Positions 31,986 to 41,005 of a stretch of 57,552 nucleotides of DNA are shown here, in pieces (within the stretch, counting starts at the first letter, position 1; the number at the start of each line of letters is the position of its first letter). The stretch is from an uncultured Lachnospiraceae bacterium (GTDB taxonomy: Bacteria > Bacillota > Clostridia > Lachnospirales > Lachnospiraceae), in assembly GCA_947626365.1 (NCBI GenBank), contig CANQRW010000013.1, positions 1 through 57,552 of the forward strand, written 5' to 3'. The notes beneath the pieces are model-generated. The model saw nothing but the letters and a program-made list of their open reading frames with translations, was not told where the DNA came from and made no database searches. A program made the position numbers and the translations under genes.

Positions 31986-33017
31986 ATGGCAAAAGTAGTA
32001 ACCATGGGTGAGATCATGCTGAGACTGTCCACCCCCAACAATGAGAAATTTATCCAGGCCGATGAGTTTGATATCAATTACGGCGGCGGCGAGGCCAATG
32101 TGGCCGTATCTCTGGCAAACTACGGACATGACGCGGAGTTTGTGACGGCGGTTCCGGCAAACCCCATCGGCGAGTGCGCGGTGGCGGCTCTGAGAAAATA
32201 CAATGTAGGCACGAAGCACATCGCCAGAAGCGGCGAGCGTCTGGGAATCTATTACCTGGAGACCGGCTCCGCCATGAGAGCCTCCAACGTGGTTTATGAC
32301 AGAGCTCACAGCTCCATCTCCACCGCGAAGCCCGAGGAGTTCGATTTTGACGAGATCTTCAAGGACGCCGACTGGTTCCATTTCACCGGGATCACTCCCG
32401 CTGTCAGCGACGACGCCATCGCCCTGACCGAGGCTGCCCTGAAGGCTGCCAAGGCTCACGGCGTGACCGTGTCCGTAGACCTGAACTTCCGTAAGAAACT
32501 GTGGTCCTCCGAGAAGGCCCAGAAGGTTATGACCAACCTGATGCAGTATGTGGATGTGTGCATCGGCAATGAGGAAGACGCGGAGAAGGTTCTGGGCTTC
32601 AAGCCCGGCAACACCGATGTAACCTCCGGAGAACTGGAACTGGCAGGTTACGTGGATATCTTCAATCAGATGGCGGACAAGTTCGGATTCAAGTACATCA
32701 TCAGCTCCCTGCGTGAGAGCCACAGCGCTTCCGATAACGGCTGGTCCGCATGTATCATGGACGGCAAGACCAGAGAATTCTATCATTCCAGAAAGTATCA
32801 TATCACTCCTATCGTGGACCGTGTAGGCGGCGGAGATTCCTTCGCGGCAGGTCTGATCTGCGGCCTGGTGGACGGCAAGGATATGAAGGCGGCTCTGGAA
32901 TTCGCGGTGGCGGCTTCCGCTCTGAAGCACACCATTCCGGGAGACTTCAACCTGGTAACCCGCGCTGATGTGGACGCGCTGGCCGGCGGCGACGGTTCCG
33001 GACGGGTACAGAGATAA
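31986..33017 (+). CDS. kdgK: 2-keto-3-deoxygluconate kinase (PfkB family)
   Basis: KdgK phosphorylates 2-keto-3-deoxygluconate to the substrate of Eda. The 343 residues show PfkB features: the N-terminal MGEIMLRLSTP, the Gly-rich NYGGGEANVAVSLANYG, and the C-terminal PIVDRVGGGDSFAAGLICGL with the catalytic Asp. The start at 31986 has AAAGGAGGAG 7 to 8 nt upstream; an in-frame ATG at 31965 lacks a ribosome site. It is about 95 nt after eda and probably in the same transcript. Substrate assignment rests on neighbours eda and uxaA as much as on motifs. Confidence 0.92.
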   Translation: MAKVVTMGEIMLRLSTPNNEKFIQADEFDINYGGGEANVAVSLANYGHDAEFVTAVPANPIGECAVAALRKYNVGTKHIARSGERLGIYYLETGSAMRASNVVYDRAHSSISTAKPEEFDFDEIFKDADWFHFTGITPAVSDDAIALTEAALKAAKAHGVTVSVDLNFRKKLWSSEKAQKVMTNLMQYVDVCIGNEEDAEKVLGFKPGNTDVTSGELELAGYVDIFNQMADKFGFKYIISSLRESHSASDNGWSACIMDGKTREFYHSRKYHITPIVDRVGGGDSFAAGLICGLVDGKDMKAALEFAVAASALKHTIPGDFNLVTRADVDALAGGDGSGRVQR

Positions 33018-33033
33018 GAGAACACGCAGCTTG

Positions 33034-33077
33034 GGAAAGGACAGACAGCGCGAAAAGCGCCGGGAACTGTCCTTTCC
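33034..33077 (+). terminator. Hairpin after kdgK
   Basis: GGAAAGGACAG and CTGTCCTTTCC form a perfect 11-bp stem enclosing a second small stem (GCGC-GAAAA-GCGC). No clean T-run follows. It ends or attenuates the kdgK transcript before the phosphofructokinase gene. Confidence 0.55.
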
Positions 33078-33189
33078 TTGTTGCGTCAGTATACAGGAAA
33101 ACTATAACGTATGTGCGGCCGCCGCGAACAGGAACGCGCGGGATAAAGAACAGGCCGCAGGGGATCAATTTAAAAAGGGGGAATTAATC

Positions 33190-34428
33190 ATGTCATCAGT
33201 TATGGGTAATGTAATCGTAGGACAGTCCGGCGGACCGACAGCAGTGATCAACTCCAGCCTGGCAGGCGTATTTAAGACCGCCAGAGACCGGGGCGCGAAG
33301 AAGGTCTACGGCATGCTTCACGGCGTGCAGGGACTCCTTCAGGACAGAGTAGTGGATCTGGCCGATCACATCAAGTCCGATCTGGATATCGATCTGCTGA
33401 AGCGGACGCCTTCTTCCTATCTGGGCTCCTGCCGTTTTAAACTGCCGGAGATTAAAGAGGACACGGAGATCTACGACCGGATCTTCGCTATCCTGGACAA
33501 GTACGAGGTTGAGTATTTCTTCTACATCGGCGGCAACGACTCCATGGATACCATCAAGAAGCTGTCTGACTACGCTATCTTAAACGGCAGTAAGATCCGC
33601 TTCATGGGCGTACCCAAGACCATCGACAATGACCTGGCGGTTACCGACCATACGCCCGGTTTCGGAAGCGCTGCCAAGTACATCGCTTCCATCACCAAGG
33701 AAATCATCCGCGATGGCCTGGTGTACGGCAATCAGAGCGTGACCATTATCGAGATCATGGGACGGAACGCCGGATGGCTGACTGGAGCGGCGGCCCTGGC
33801 CAAGGGCGAGGACTGCGAGGGCCCGGATCTTCTGTACCTGCCGGAGCTTACCTTTGACGTGGACGATTTCATGAAGAAGATCGCGGCTCTCCATAAAGAG
33901 AAACCAGCTCTGGTTATCGCGGTTTCCGAGGGCCTGAAGGTGGCGGATGGAAGATATGTCTGCGAGCTGACGGACAATGTGGATTTCGTGGATGCCTTCG
34001 GCCATAAGCAGCTGACCGGCACCGCCCGGTATCTGGCGGAGAAGATTTCCAGGGAAGTTCCCGGCTGCAAAACAAGAGCCATCGAATTCAACTCTCTGCA
34101 GCGCTGCGCGTCCCATATCGTAAGCCGTGTGGATGTCACCGAGGCCTTCCAGGTAGGCGGCGCCGCGGTGAAGGCGGCCTTTGAGGGCGAGACCGGCAAG
34201 ATGATCATTCTGAAGAGGATTTCCGACGATCCCTACCTGTGCATCACGGATCTGTATGATGTACATAAGATTGCCAATATCGAGAAGAAGGTGCCCAGAG
34301 AGTGGATCAATGAGACCGGCGATTTTGTGACCCAGGAATTCATCAATTATGTCCGTCCGCTGATCCAGGCGGAGCTGACGGCCATGATGGTGGACGGCCT
34401 TCCCAGACACCTGAGGCTGGAGGACTAG
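33190..34428 (+). CDS. pfp: 6-phosphofructokinase, predicted PPi-dependent (PFP type)
   Basis: The 412 residues belong to the phosphofructokinase family (VGQSGGPTAVINSSLAG; substrate loop VPKTIDNDLAVTDHTPGFGSAAKY; GRNAGWLTGAA). Two positions point to pyrophosphate as phosphoryl donor: Asp in FYIGGNDSMDT, where ATP enzymes have Gly (GGDGS), and Lys in PKTIDND, where ATP enzymes have Gly. This is family knowledge applied by eye and not proof. The reaction converts fructose-6-phosphate and PPi to fructose-1,6-bisphosphate reversibly. The start at 33190 follows AAAAAGGGGG. A terminator follows the gene. It is probably a separate unit from the KDG genes. Confidence 0.88.
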   Translation: MSSVMGNVIVGQSGGPTAVINSSLAGVFKTARDRGAKKVYGMLHGVQGLLQDRVVDLADHIKSDLDIDLLKRTPSSYLGSCRFKLPEIKEDTEIYDRIFAILDKYEVEYFFYIGGNDSMDTIKKLSDYAILNGSKIRFMGVPKTIDNDLAVTDHTPGFGSAAKYIASITKEIIRDGLVYGNQSVTIIEIMGRNAGWLTGAAALAKGEDCEGPDLLYLPELTFDVDDFMKKIAALHKEKPALVIAVSEGLKVADGRYVCELTDNVDFVDAFGHKQLTGTARYLAEKISREVPGCKTRAIEFNSLQRCASHIVSRVDVTEAFQVGGAAVKAAFEGETGKMIILKRISDDPYLCITDLYDVHKIANIEKKVPREWINETGDFVTQEFINYVRPLIQAELTAMMVDGLPRHLRLED

Positions 34429-34452
34429 ATAATATTTTGGACAGCAGAAAGG

Positions 34453-34478
34453 GCCGGAGGCGTTGCTTCCGGCTTTTT
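34453..34478 (+). terminator. Terminator after pfp
   Basis: GCCGGAGG (34453-34460) pairs with CTTCCGGC (34466-34473), followed directly by TTTTT. Confidence 0.85.
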
Positions 34479-34524
34479 GCTGCGTCAGAGTGCAGGAAAG
34501 GATTTGGTCTAAGGGGAGCGCTTT

Positions 34525-35835
34525 ATGGTAAGGGACATGACTTCAGGGAATATACCCCGGCATCTGATCGCCTATTCGGTTCCGCTGGTTCTGGGGAGCC
34601 TGTTTCAGCTGACTTATAATGCGGTTGATTCCATGATCGTGGGACGTTTTATCGGAAAAGAAGCGCTGGCAGCGGTGGGAACCTGCTCCCCGGTGATGAA
34701 TATTATCATTCTGGGGATTTCCGGCATCTGCATCGGCTCTTCTGTGCTGATGAGCAATTTCTTTGGCGCGAAGCAGATGGAGATGCTGAAAAGAGAGCTG
34801 GCGACGACGGCTGTATTCGGCGTGTATTTCTCTGTGGCGGTGGTCATTCTGGGAATCGCGGCGGCGAAAAGCCTTCTGCGAGTCTTGTATGTGCCGGAAG
34901 AGATTCTCTCTATCGCGGCAGCTTATCTGAGAATCATATTTCTCGGAGCGCCGTTTACTTTTTTCTATAATGCAGTGTCTTCCGCGCTGAAAAGCGTGGG
35001 GGATTCCAAAACGCCTCTCAAATTTCTGGCATTCTGCTCCGTGCTGAACGGCGTGCTGGATATGATCCTCATAGGAGGCCTGGGTTTTGGAATCGTCTGT
35101 TCTGCAGTCACCACCGTGATCGCGGAGGCCCTTTCCGCGGTTCTCTGTCTCATTTATGTATACCGGAAGATTCCGGAGCTGCGGCTGTCTCCTGTGGAAT
35201 TTAAGATAGACAAAGACCTTTTGAAGCAGACGCTTCAATACGGCGGCGTCACGGCGCTGCAGCAGTCCTGCCAGCCCATCGGCAAGCTGCTGATCCAGGG
35301 AGCGGTCAATCCTTTGGGAGTAGATGTTATGGCTGCCTTCAATGCGGTGACAAGGGTGGATGACTATGCCTTCACGCCGGAGCAGAGCATTGCTGCCGGA
35401 ATTACCACGTTTGTGGCGCAGAATTCCGGGGCGGAGAAAGAGGAGAGGATTCGGAGCGGTTTCCGGGCGGGGCTTCTGCTTGAGTTTTTGTACTGGATTT
35501 TTATTTGTGTCACTGCATTCTGTCTCAGGGAGCCCATCATGCGCCTGTTTGTGACGGGCGCGAATGCGGGCGTAGTGGAGATTGGATGCCGGTATCTGGG
35601 GATTATGGCGTTCTTTTATATCCTTCCGGCTTTTACCAACGGGGTGCAGGGATATTTCCGCGGACGAAAGAACATGAAGATGACGCTTCTGGGCACGTTT
35701 ATTCAGACCAGTCTGCGTGTTGTCTTTGTGTATCTGCTTGTGCCCAGGTATGGCATTATCGGCGTGCCCTTTGCCTGCGCCATTGGATGGACGGTTATGC
35801 TGATGGTGGAAATCCCGTGTTATTTCTATATTTAG
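34525..35835 (+). CDS. MATE-family efflux transporter
   Basis: The 436 residues have about twelve hydrophobic segments and the MATE start pattern GNIPRHLIAYSVPLVLGSLFQLTYNAVDSMIVGRFIGKEALAAVG, repeated in weaker form in the second half. MATE proteins export cationic drugs or metabolites in exchange for Na+ or H+. The substrate is unknown. The ATG is preceded by AAGGGGAGCG. The gene stands alone between the pfp terminator and the aldo/keto reductase gene, 53 nt away. Confidence 0.92.
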   Translation: MVRDMTSGNIPRHLIAYSVPLVLGSLFQLTYNAVDSMIVGRFIGKEALAAVGTCSPVMNIIILGISGICIGSSVLMSNFFGAKQMEMLKRELATTAVFGVYFSVAVVILGIAAAKSLLRVLYVPEEILSIAAAYLRIIFLGAPFTFFYNAVSSALKSVGDSKTPLKFLAFCSVLNGVLDMILIGGLGFGIVCSAVTTVIAEALSAVLCLIYVYRKIPELRLSPVEFKIDKDLLKQTLQYGGVTALQQSCQPIGKLLIQGAVNPLGVDVMAAFNAVTRVDDYAFTPEQSIAAGITTFVAQNSGAEKEERIRSGFRAGLLLEFLYWIFICVTAFCLREPIMRLFVTGANAGVVEIGCRYLGIMAFFYILPAFTNGVQGYFRGRKNMKMTLLGTFIQTSLRVVFVYLLVPRYGIIGVPFACAIGWTVMLMVEIPCYFYI

Positions 35836-35888
35836 GCTGTCCTTTCCGCCCAAAGTGCGTTATACTGTAAATGAGAGGAGGATATCAC

Positions 35889-36998
35889 ATGCAATATCGT
35901 AAATTTGGAAGTACAGGAGTACAGGTTTCCGCTTTGGGTTTTGGCTGTATGCGGCTGCCGCTGAATTCGGACGGGACTGTGGATGAGGCGGAGGCCATAT
36001 CGATTATCCGCCATGCCATTGACCAGGGAGTCAATTACATTGACACGGCTTATCCGTATCACCAGGAGACCAGTGAGATTATTGTGGGGAAAGCTCTTCA
36101 GGACGGATACAGTGAGAAGGTATATCTGGCGACCAAGAGCCCTATGTGGAAGCTGGAGAAAGAGGAGGATTTCGATGAGATTCTGGAGGAACAGCTTCAG
36201 AAGCTGAGGACAGACCACATCGATTTCTATCTGCTTCATGCCCTGAACAAGGAGAGATTTGAGGAGAAGGTAAAGGGATTTCATCTGATCGATCACATGA
36301 TGAAGGCCAGGGAGGCAGGCAAGATCCGGTATCTGGGCTTTTCCTTCCATGACGATCTGGAGACATTTAAGAGAATCGTGGATTACACGGACCAATGGGA
36401 TTTCTGCCAGATTCAGTACAACTACATCAACACAGACAGCCAGGACGGAGACGAGGGCCTTCGGTACGCGGCGGACAAGGGTATGGGCGTGATCGTGATG
36501 GAGCCGCTTCTGGGCGGCCGGCTGGCCAGCCTGTCCGGCCATGTGGCGGAGTGCCTGCCGTCTGACAAGACAGCGGTGGAACATGCCCTGGATTTTGTCT
36601 GGGATAAGAAGGAGGTCAGTCTCCTGCTCAGCGGCATGAGTGCCAGACAGCAGGTGCTGGATAATCTGGTCTACGCGGACCGCAGCGCTGTGGGAATGCT
36701 CAGTGAGGAAGCAAAGGCGGCCTATGTGAAGGCCAAAGAGGTATATGACAGGATGTCCATGGTGGCCTGCACCGCCTGCGCTTACTGCATGCCCTGCCCA
36801 TTTGGGCTGAATATCCCGGAGCTGTTTAAAACCTATAACCTGTATGGTGTGGTGGGTAAAGGCGATGCGCAGGCTGCCTATGAGAAGCAGCAGGTTCGCG
36901 CCGATCAGTGCCGTGCCTGCCACAAGTGCGAACAGGTCTGCCCACAGGGGATTAAGGTCAGCAGCGTGATGAAGGATATCGCGAAAGTATTCTGCTGA
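35889..36998 (+). CDS. Aldo/keto reductase with C-terminal 4Fe-4S domain
   Basis: The 369 residues have an aldo/keto reductase barrel (GFGCMRLPL; NYIDTAYPYH with the catalytic Asp/Tyr; LATKSP with Lys; YLLHALNKE with His). They end in a ferredoxin-like part with one CTACAYCMPCPFG cluster motif and a second CRACHKCEQVCPQGI motif. Such fusions, common in Clostridia, are thought to accept electrons from ferredoxin or pass them on; the substrate is unknown. The start at 35889 follows GAGAGGAGG; an ATG at 35871 lies before the ribosome site and is rejected. Confidence 0.92.
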   Translation: MQYRKFGSTGVQVSALGFGCMRLPLNSDGTVDEAEAISIIRHAIDQGVNYIDTAYPYHQETSEIIVGKALQDGYSEKVYLATKSPMWKLEKEEDFDEILEEQLQKLRTDHIDFYLLHALNKERFEEKVKGFHLIDHMMKAREAGKIRYLGFSFHDDLETFKRIVDYTDQWDFCQIQYNYINTDSQDGDEGLRYAADKGMGVIVMEPLLGGRLASLSGHVAECLPSDKTAVEHALDFVWDKKEVSLLLSGMSARQQVLDNLVYADRSAVGMLSEEAKAAYVKAKEVYDRMSMVACTACAYCMPCPFGLNIPELFKTYNLYGVVGKGDAQAAYEKQQVRADQCRACHKCEQVCPQGIKVSSVMKDIAKVFC

Positions 36999-37020
36999 GA
37001 AGTTGGATTAAGCGGCATCT

Positions 37021-37070
37021 TGAGGCGCCGCCGCAGAATTCCGCAGTAAATATTTCTGCGGCCGGCCTCA
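37021..37070. terminator. Bidirectional hairpin between convergent genes
   Basis: TGAGGC...CCGCAGAA is complementary to TTCTGCGG...GCCTCA, giving an interrupted stem of about 14 bp. It reaches the stop of the minus-strand gene and lies 23 nt after the plus-strand reductase stop. Confidence 0.6.
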
Positions 37071-37535
37071 GAACCGCCTGAAGAAATTGGCCAGAGGTTC
37101 CACCGTATCATTCAGGTTCTTGATTGCCTCGTTCAGTGTCTCAAAATCGATGGAATTCAGCCTCCGCATAGCGGTATTTAAACTGTCATTGCTCTCGTTC
37201 ACCAGGGTGTCCACGTCTTTGACCATTCCCTCAAAATCGACTTCCGCCAGCTGCGATGAAACCGTCTGCAGATCGTTCATAATGTAGTTCAGATTTCTCA
37301 GCGTAGTGTTTACCTTGGGCAGCAGGGTTACGACAATGTAGATGATGATGCCCAGGGCGGCCAGGTTGCTCAGCATGCTGATCTGAGTCATGCGGTACTG
37401 CTTTTTGGCGTATTTCTCCTGACCGGCGTTGCTGGCCTCGATCCGGCCCAGCATGGCGTGGCGTTCCTTTTGCTGCTTTTCCTCATCGGAGGTGTTGTCT
37501 GCAGATGAAATGGTGTTAAAATTCTGCACTTTCAT
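37068..37535 (-). CDS. Small membrane protein with coiled-coil tail
   Basis: I recognise no family. The 155 residues have a hydrophilic N-terminal part (about 1-50, KQQKERHAMLGRIEASNAG), one membrane helix (about 55-75, MLSNLAALGIIIYIVVTLLP) and a long helical tail with a regular heptad-like spacing (LRNLNYIMNDLQTVSSQLAEVDFEGMVKDVD). It resembles small membrane-anchored coiled-coil proteins. The ATG follows AAGGGGG, and the gene has its own promoter. Confidence 0.75.
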   Translation of the reverse strand: MKVQNFNTISSADNTSDEEKQQKERHAMLGRIEASNAGQEKYAKKQYRMTQISMLSNLAALGIIIYIVVTLLPKVNTTLRNLNYIMNDLQTVSSQLAEVDFEGMVKDVDTLVNESNDSLNTAMRRLNSIDFETLNEAIKNLNDTVEPLANFFRRF

Positions 37536-37581
37536 AATTATATCCCCCTTTTATTCGATAATTTAAGATTTTCTTATTTTT

Positions 37582-37609
37582 AGTATACATGATTTTCTGC
37601 ATCTTGCAA
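37582..37609 (-). promoter_or_regulatory. Promoter of the small membrane protein
   Basis: On the minus strand TTGCAA (37604-37609) and TATACT (37582-37587) are 16 nt apart, 47 nt before the start codon. Confidence 0.65.
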
Positions 37610-37668
37610 CGAAAAAAATGAAAAAGAGGTACTCACATTTCATAAAAGGTGGTAAGATATTTTATATG

Positions 37669-37695
37669 GCAGATTTGCGCAGGCAGATTTGCGCA
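37669..37695 (+). repeat. Tandem GCAGATTTGCGCA repeat before the GNAT gene
   Basis: GCAGATTTGCGCA occurs twice (37669-37681, 37683-37695). The surrounding 200 nt between the divergent promoter and the GNAT gene hold no convincing gene. Confidence 0.7.
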
Positions 37696-37812
37696 GCGCG
37701 GCGCCCTGCGGAGCGGGAACGAAATCAGGCGGAAGTGGCGCTGCCGGAGGTGACAAACCTTGTGAGAGGTATTCTGCGGAGCAGGAGTGAAATGGGACAG
37801 GAGTGAAATCGG

Positions 37813-38304
37813 ATGATGCGGTTCAGGATTCAGAAGGCTCAGCCGGAACAGCTGGAGGAGATTTTGAAAATCTATGAAAGAGCCAGACAGTTTATGGCGG
37901 ATCATGGCAACCCTCATCAGTGGGGGACGAAGAATCCGCCGGAATCTACAGTCCGCCGGGACATAGCTGAGGGAAATTCCTATGTGTGCATGTCGGGGGA
38001 TGAGATCGCGGCTGTGTTCTATTACAGGTGGGGAGAAGATCCGACCTACCGTTTTATCAGCGGCGGGGCATGGCTGAACGGGAGACCTTACGGCGTTGTC
38101 CACCGGATCGCATCCAGCGGAAACGTGAAAGGAGCCGGTTCCTTCTGCGTCAATTGGGCATTTGAACAGTGCGGCAACGTGAAGATCGACACCCATCGGG
38201 ATAATGTGGTCATGCAGAATATGCTTAAGAAAAACGGCTTTATGTTCTGCGGGATCATTTATCTGGAGAATGGAGAAGAGCGGCTGGCATTTCAAAAGGG
38301 ATGA
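37813..38304 (+). CDS. GNAT-family N-acetyltransferase
   Basis: The 163 residues have the GNAT fold order: an N-terminal helix pair (QLEEILKIYERARQFMADHGNPHQWG), central strands (EIAAVFYYRW) and a C-terminal part (KIDTHRDNVVMQNMLKKNGFMFCGIIYL) that matches the family's acetyl-CoA and substrate region. The acceptor is unknown. The start could be the ATG at 37813 or the next at 37816; AGGAGTGAAAT precedes both. It is the first of three closely spaced genes. Confidence 0.85.
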   Translation: MMRFRIQKAQPEQLEEILKIYERARQFMADHGNPHQWGTKNPPESTVRRDIAEGNSYVCMSGDEIAAVFYYRWGEDPTYRFISGGAWLNGRPYGVVHRIASSGNVKGAGSFCVNWAFEQCGNVKIDTHRDNVVMQNMLKKNGFMFCGIIYLENGEERLAFQKG

Positions 38305-38322
38305 GAAAGGAGAGAGACGGAT

Positions 38323-38907
38323 ATGAAATATGTGTACGAAAATATGGACTATGAAAAGAGAGGTCTGACGGATAATATCCTTTTGCGGGTTATTGCGGAT
38401 GATTACGGGCTGGTGAAAGAGAGAAGCCGGAAATATATGGGCGCGGCCTTTTCCTGGAAGGCGGCGGAGATGACCAGCCAGATGGACGCCTGCCCGGTGA
38501 CAGGGCGTGAGGAGATGCAGAAGATTCTCCGGATTATGAGAGCGTACAACCCGGATTACCGGGCCAGGGCTACCCAGACGGGGACGGCGGTGTCCCAGCA
38601 GGCGATCACGGACGTGACGGAAGAGGACGCCCTGTTCCAGATTGCCAACGGAAGCATCGCGGATATCGCCGTTTCTTACAGCGGGGAGGCCTGCAGGGCT
38701 CTGCTTTCCAAAGGAATTCTGCCGCTGACGGCGGACGGGCCGGTGCCTGCAGACACCTATATTTTTGTGGAGGGGATCCGGGAAGCTCTGAAGGCCGGAA
38801 AGAGGGAGCTGACGGCTTACCGGCTGACAGACGCAATGGAACCTTTTGCCCTTAGGCTGGCGGACGGGATTACCCCAGAGAATCTGGAGAAAGTTTTTGA
38901 GGGCTGA
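38323..38907 (+). CDS. Conserved-looking protein of unknown function
   Basis: I do not recognise this 194-residue protein. It has no signal peptide or membrane segment, is mixed alpha/beta in composition and has an Ala-rich central helix region. The start follows GAAAGGAGAGAG. It lies 18 nt after the GNAT gene and 3 nt before the patatin gene, so the three are almost certainly co-transcribed, and its role may be tied to them. Confidence 0.75.
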   Translation: MKYVYENMDYEKRGLTDNILLRVIADDYGLVKERSRKYMGAAFSWKAAEMTSQMDACPVTGREEMQKILRIMRAYNPDYRARATQTGTAVSQQAITDVTEEDALFQIANGSIADIAVSYSGEACRALLSKGILPLTADGPVPADTYIFVEGIREALKAGKRELTAYRLTDAMEPFALRLADGITPENLEKVFEG

Positions 38908-38910
38908 CGG

Positions 38911-39852
38911 ATGACGGAAGACGACAGAAAAGAGAGAATGGCAGCTGGCGCGGCTGCCGGGACGGCGTCTCATGAGGCTGCCTGTGCGGCGGATGATGAG
39001 AAAAAGCCGGATAAGACCGGTCTGGTGATTGAGGGCGGCGGCGTCCGGGGTATTTACGCGGCCGGCGTGCTGGATGTATTTATGGAGCACGGAGTGACTT
39101 TTGACGGCGTGGTAGGCGTGTCGGCCGGGGCGATTCACGGCTGTTCCTACGTGTCGGGCCAGAAGGGCCGGAGCATCCGCTATTACAAAAAGTACTGCAA
39201 AGACAGGCGGTTTATGAGCTTTGCCAATGTGCTGCTTCACGGGGAACTGGTGGATACCCAGTTCTGCTACCACGATATTCCGGAGAAGCTGGATCCCTAT
39301 GACTATGACGCCTTTGAGCGGTCCGGCATGAAATTCTACGCCGGGTGCAGTAACCTTGAGACCGGACGGCCGGAGTGTATACAGGTTACAGACATGAAGG
39401 GCCAGATTGACGTGCTGCGGGCGTCGGCGTCCCTGCCTTTTGTGTCTCATACGGTCAAGTATGAGGGGAAGAAGCTGCTGGATGGCGGATGTACCGACAG
39501 TATCCCCATCCGGGAGTTTTTGAAGCTGGGTTATGGGAAGAATGTGATTATCCTGACCCGCCATGCGGAGTATGTGAAAAAGCCGGAGAAATCGCCGCTG
39601 GTGTTTCTGCGGTACGGCAGATATCCCAGATTCGCCGCGGCTATGAATCAGCGTTACAAGACTTATAATAATACCCGCAGGCTGATCTGGAAACTGGAAA
39701 AGGAAGGCAGGGTGTTTGTCATCTGTCCCAGCCGGGAGCTGACCATCAGCCGTACCTGCAATGACCCGGATGAGATGCAGAAGGTCTACGACCTGGGAAG
39801 GGCAGATGCGGAGAGGCAGATGGAGGAAATGAAGAGATTTCTGAGAAACTGA
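38911..39852 (+). CDS. Patatin-like phospholipase
   Basis: The 313 residues contain the patatin elements: the oxyanion loop VIEGGGVRGIYAAGVLDVF, the nucleophile Ser in VVGVSAGAIHG and the Asp of the catalytic dyad in LLDGGCTDSIPIREF. It lacks a signal peptide and is probably cytoplasmic or membrane-associated, acting on acyl lipids. The first roughly 30 residues are Ala-rich and poorly conserved. The closest-looking bacterial group is the YjjU-type single-domain patatins. It ends the three-gene operon and is followed by a strong terminator. Confidence 0.92.
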   Translation: MTEDDRKERMAAGAAAGTASHEAACAADDEKKPDKTGLVIEGGGVRGIYAAGVLDVFMEHGVTFDGVVGVSAGAIHGCSYVSGQKGRSIRYYKKYCKDRRFMSFANVLLHGELVDTQFCYHDIPEKLDPYDYDAFERSGMKFYAGCSNLETGRPECIQVTDMKGQIDVLRASASLPFVSHTVKYEGKKLLDGGCTDSIPIREFLKLGYGKNVIILTRHAEYVKKPEKSPLVFLRYGRYPRFAAAMNQRYKTYNNTRRLIWKLEKEGRVFVICPSRELTISRTCNDPDEMQKVYDLGRADAERQMEEMKRFLRN

Positions 39853-39901
39853 GAAAAGGACCGCTCATCGCGGATATGCGGGCATATCCGACGTAAAATA
39901 A

Positions 39902-39950
39902 AGGGGCTGCTGCAGAATTACAGTGAATATTTTGCAGCAGCCCTTCCTTT
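39902..39950. terminator. Bidirectional terminator after the patatin gene
   Basis: GGGCTGCTGCA (39904-39914) pairs perfectly with TGCAGCAGCCC (39933-39943), with TTCCTTTT after it. It serves the patatin operon and possibly the convergent 3D-protein gene from the other side. Confidence 0.85.
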
Positions 39951-39957
39951 TCGCTTA

Positions 39958-40971
39958 TTATTTTGCAGATACCATAAAGACTTCCTGCCTTTGCGTGCCG
40001 TGGGCTACGGCCGCGGCGTGATTGTCATAGTAGATGTCAATCTTGTCGCCGCTGACGCCGCCGCCCATATCTTCTACGGTGTATACGATGCCGTCGATCA
40101 TAACCTTCGTTCCAAGGGGCAGAACACGCAGGTCGGCTGCGATGGTATGATTGGCCTTGGGAATGGTTCCGCTGTAGGTACGGCCGTTGCCGCCGCTGCA
40201 CAGGGAGCAGTTACAGTAACCTGTAGTAGTGAATATGCCCAGGGAATCCCCCTTCTTCCAGTTGGAAGCGTCGTCCGATACAGAACTGTCAGAAGCGGTG
40301 TCCGTATCCGAAGAAGCATTGAATCCGGGGCCCAATGCCGTCTTAGCTTCAGAAGCAGCTGTTTGGGAGGCGTCATCGGTGTCATCGGCGGCCTTAGCTT
40401 CCTCGGCAGCTTTAGCGGCAGCCTCTTCCGCGGCTTTGGCGGTTTCCGCTGATGTATCTTCAGGAAGGATTCCGGTGCCCGGTCCGGCCTCATCGGAAGT
40501 TTCGGAGCCTGTATCGGCCGTGGTCTCGCCGGAAGTAGTGCCGGATACGGCAGTCGCTGTGCCTCCGGCAGATTTTTGGTAAGTTATGGTTCCCTGAAGG
40601 GGAACTTTTGCTTCGCCTGACACAGCATAAGCCGCGACGGTAAATTCGTCGCCGGAAAGGGAAGACCAGTCGATGGGGCAGGAAAACCCATGCCAGCCGT
40701 CGCCGATAAGGCTTGAGACGTCCGCACGGTAATTGTTGGCCGATACTGTCAGCGTATCTGCCGGCTGGCCGGAACCGGCCGGAGTCACTTCAATCGCCAC
40801 GTCAATGAACTGATCCATGTTGTCAGAATTCCAGGCCCAGCCCTTTACGCCCGAGGAATCGGCGCTTTCCAGACGGCCGTCAACTGCCGCCATGGAGGTA
40901 AAGCTGAAAAACAGGCCGAAAGCCAATACTGCAGGGATTGCGGCCCATCTTTTTAAGGTAGAAAACTTCAT
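39958..40971 (-). CDS. Secreted 3D-domain cell-wall protein
   Basis: The 337 residues have a signal peptide (about 1-29, IPAVLAFGLFFSFTSMAA), then a beta-rich domain (about 30-130, GRLESADSSGVKGWAWNSD). A low-complexity Ala/Glu/Lys/Asp linker follows (about 140-230). The C-terminal 3D domain, named for three Asp residues, contains TTGYCNCSLCSGG, TIAADLRVLPLGTKVMI, YTVEDMGGGVSGDKIDIYYD. 3D domains occur in cell-wall lytic enzymes and resuscitation-promoting factor relatives, where they have a lytic transglycosylase-like fold. The ATG follows GAGGTG. The gene has its own promoter. Confidence 0.9.
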   Translation of the reverse strand: MKFSTLKRWAAIPAVLAFGLFFSFTSMAAVDGRLESADSSGVKGWAWNSDNMDQFIDVAIEVTPAGSGQPADTLTVSANNYRADVSSLIGDGWHGFSCPIDWSSLSGDEFTVAAYAVSGEAKVPLQGTITYQKSAGGTATAVSGTTSGETTADTGSETSDEAGPGTGILPEDTSAETAKAAEEAAAKAAEEAKAADDTDDASQTAASEAKTALGPGFNASSDTDTASDSSVSDDASNWKKGDSLGIFTTTGYCNCSLCSGGNGRTYSGTIPKANHTIAADLRVLPLGTKVMIDGIVYTVEDMGGGVSGDKIDIYYDNHAAAVAHGTQRQEVFMVSAK

Positions 40972-41005
40972 AAAAACACCTCTTGCTATTATCTTGGTGA
41001 TTACA

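Noticed and set aside
37618-37806. 62-codon open frame before the GNAT gene
   Set aside because: It has no ribosome site, odd Arg-rich composition and includes a 13-bp tandem repeat; probably non-coding.
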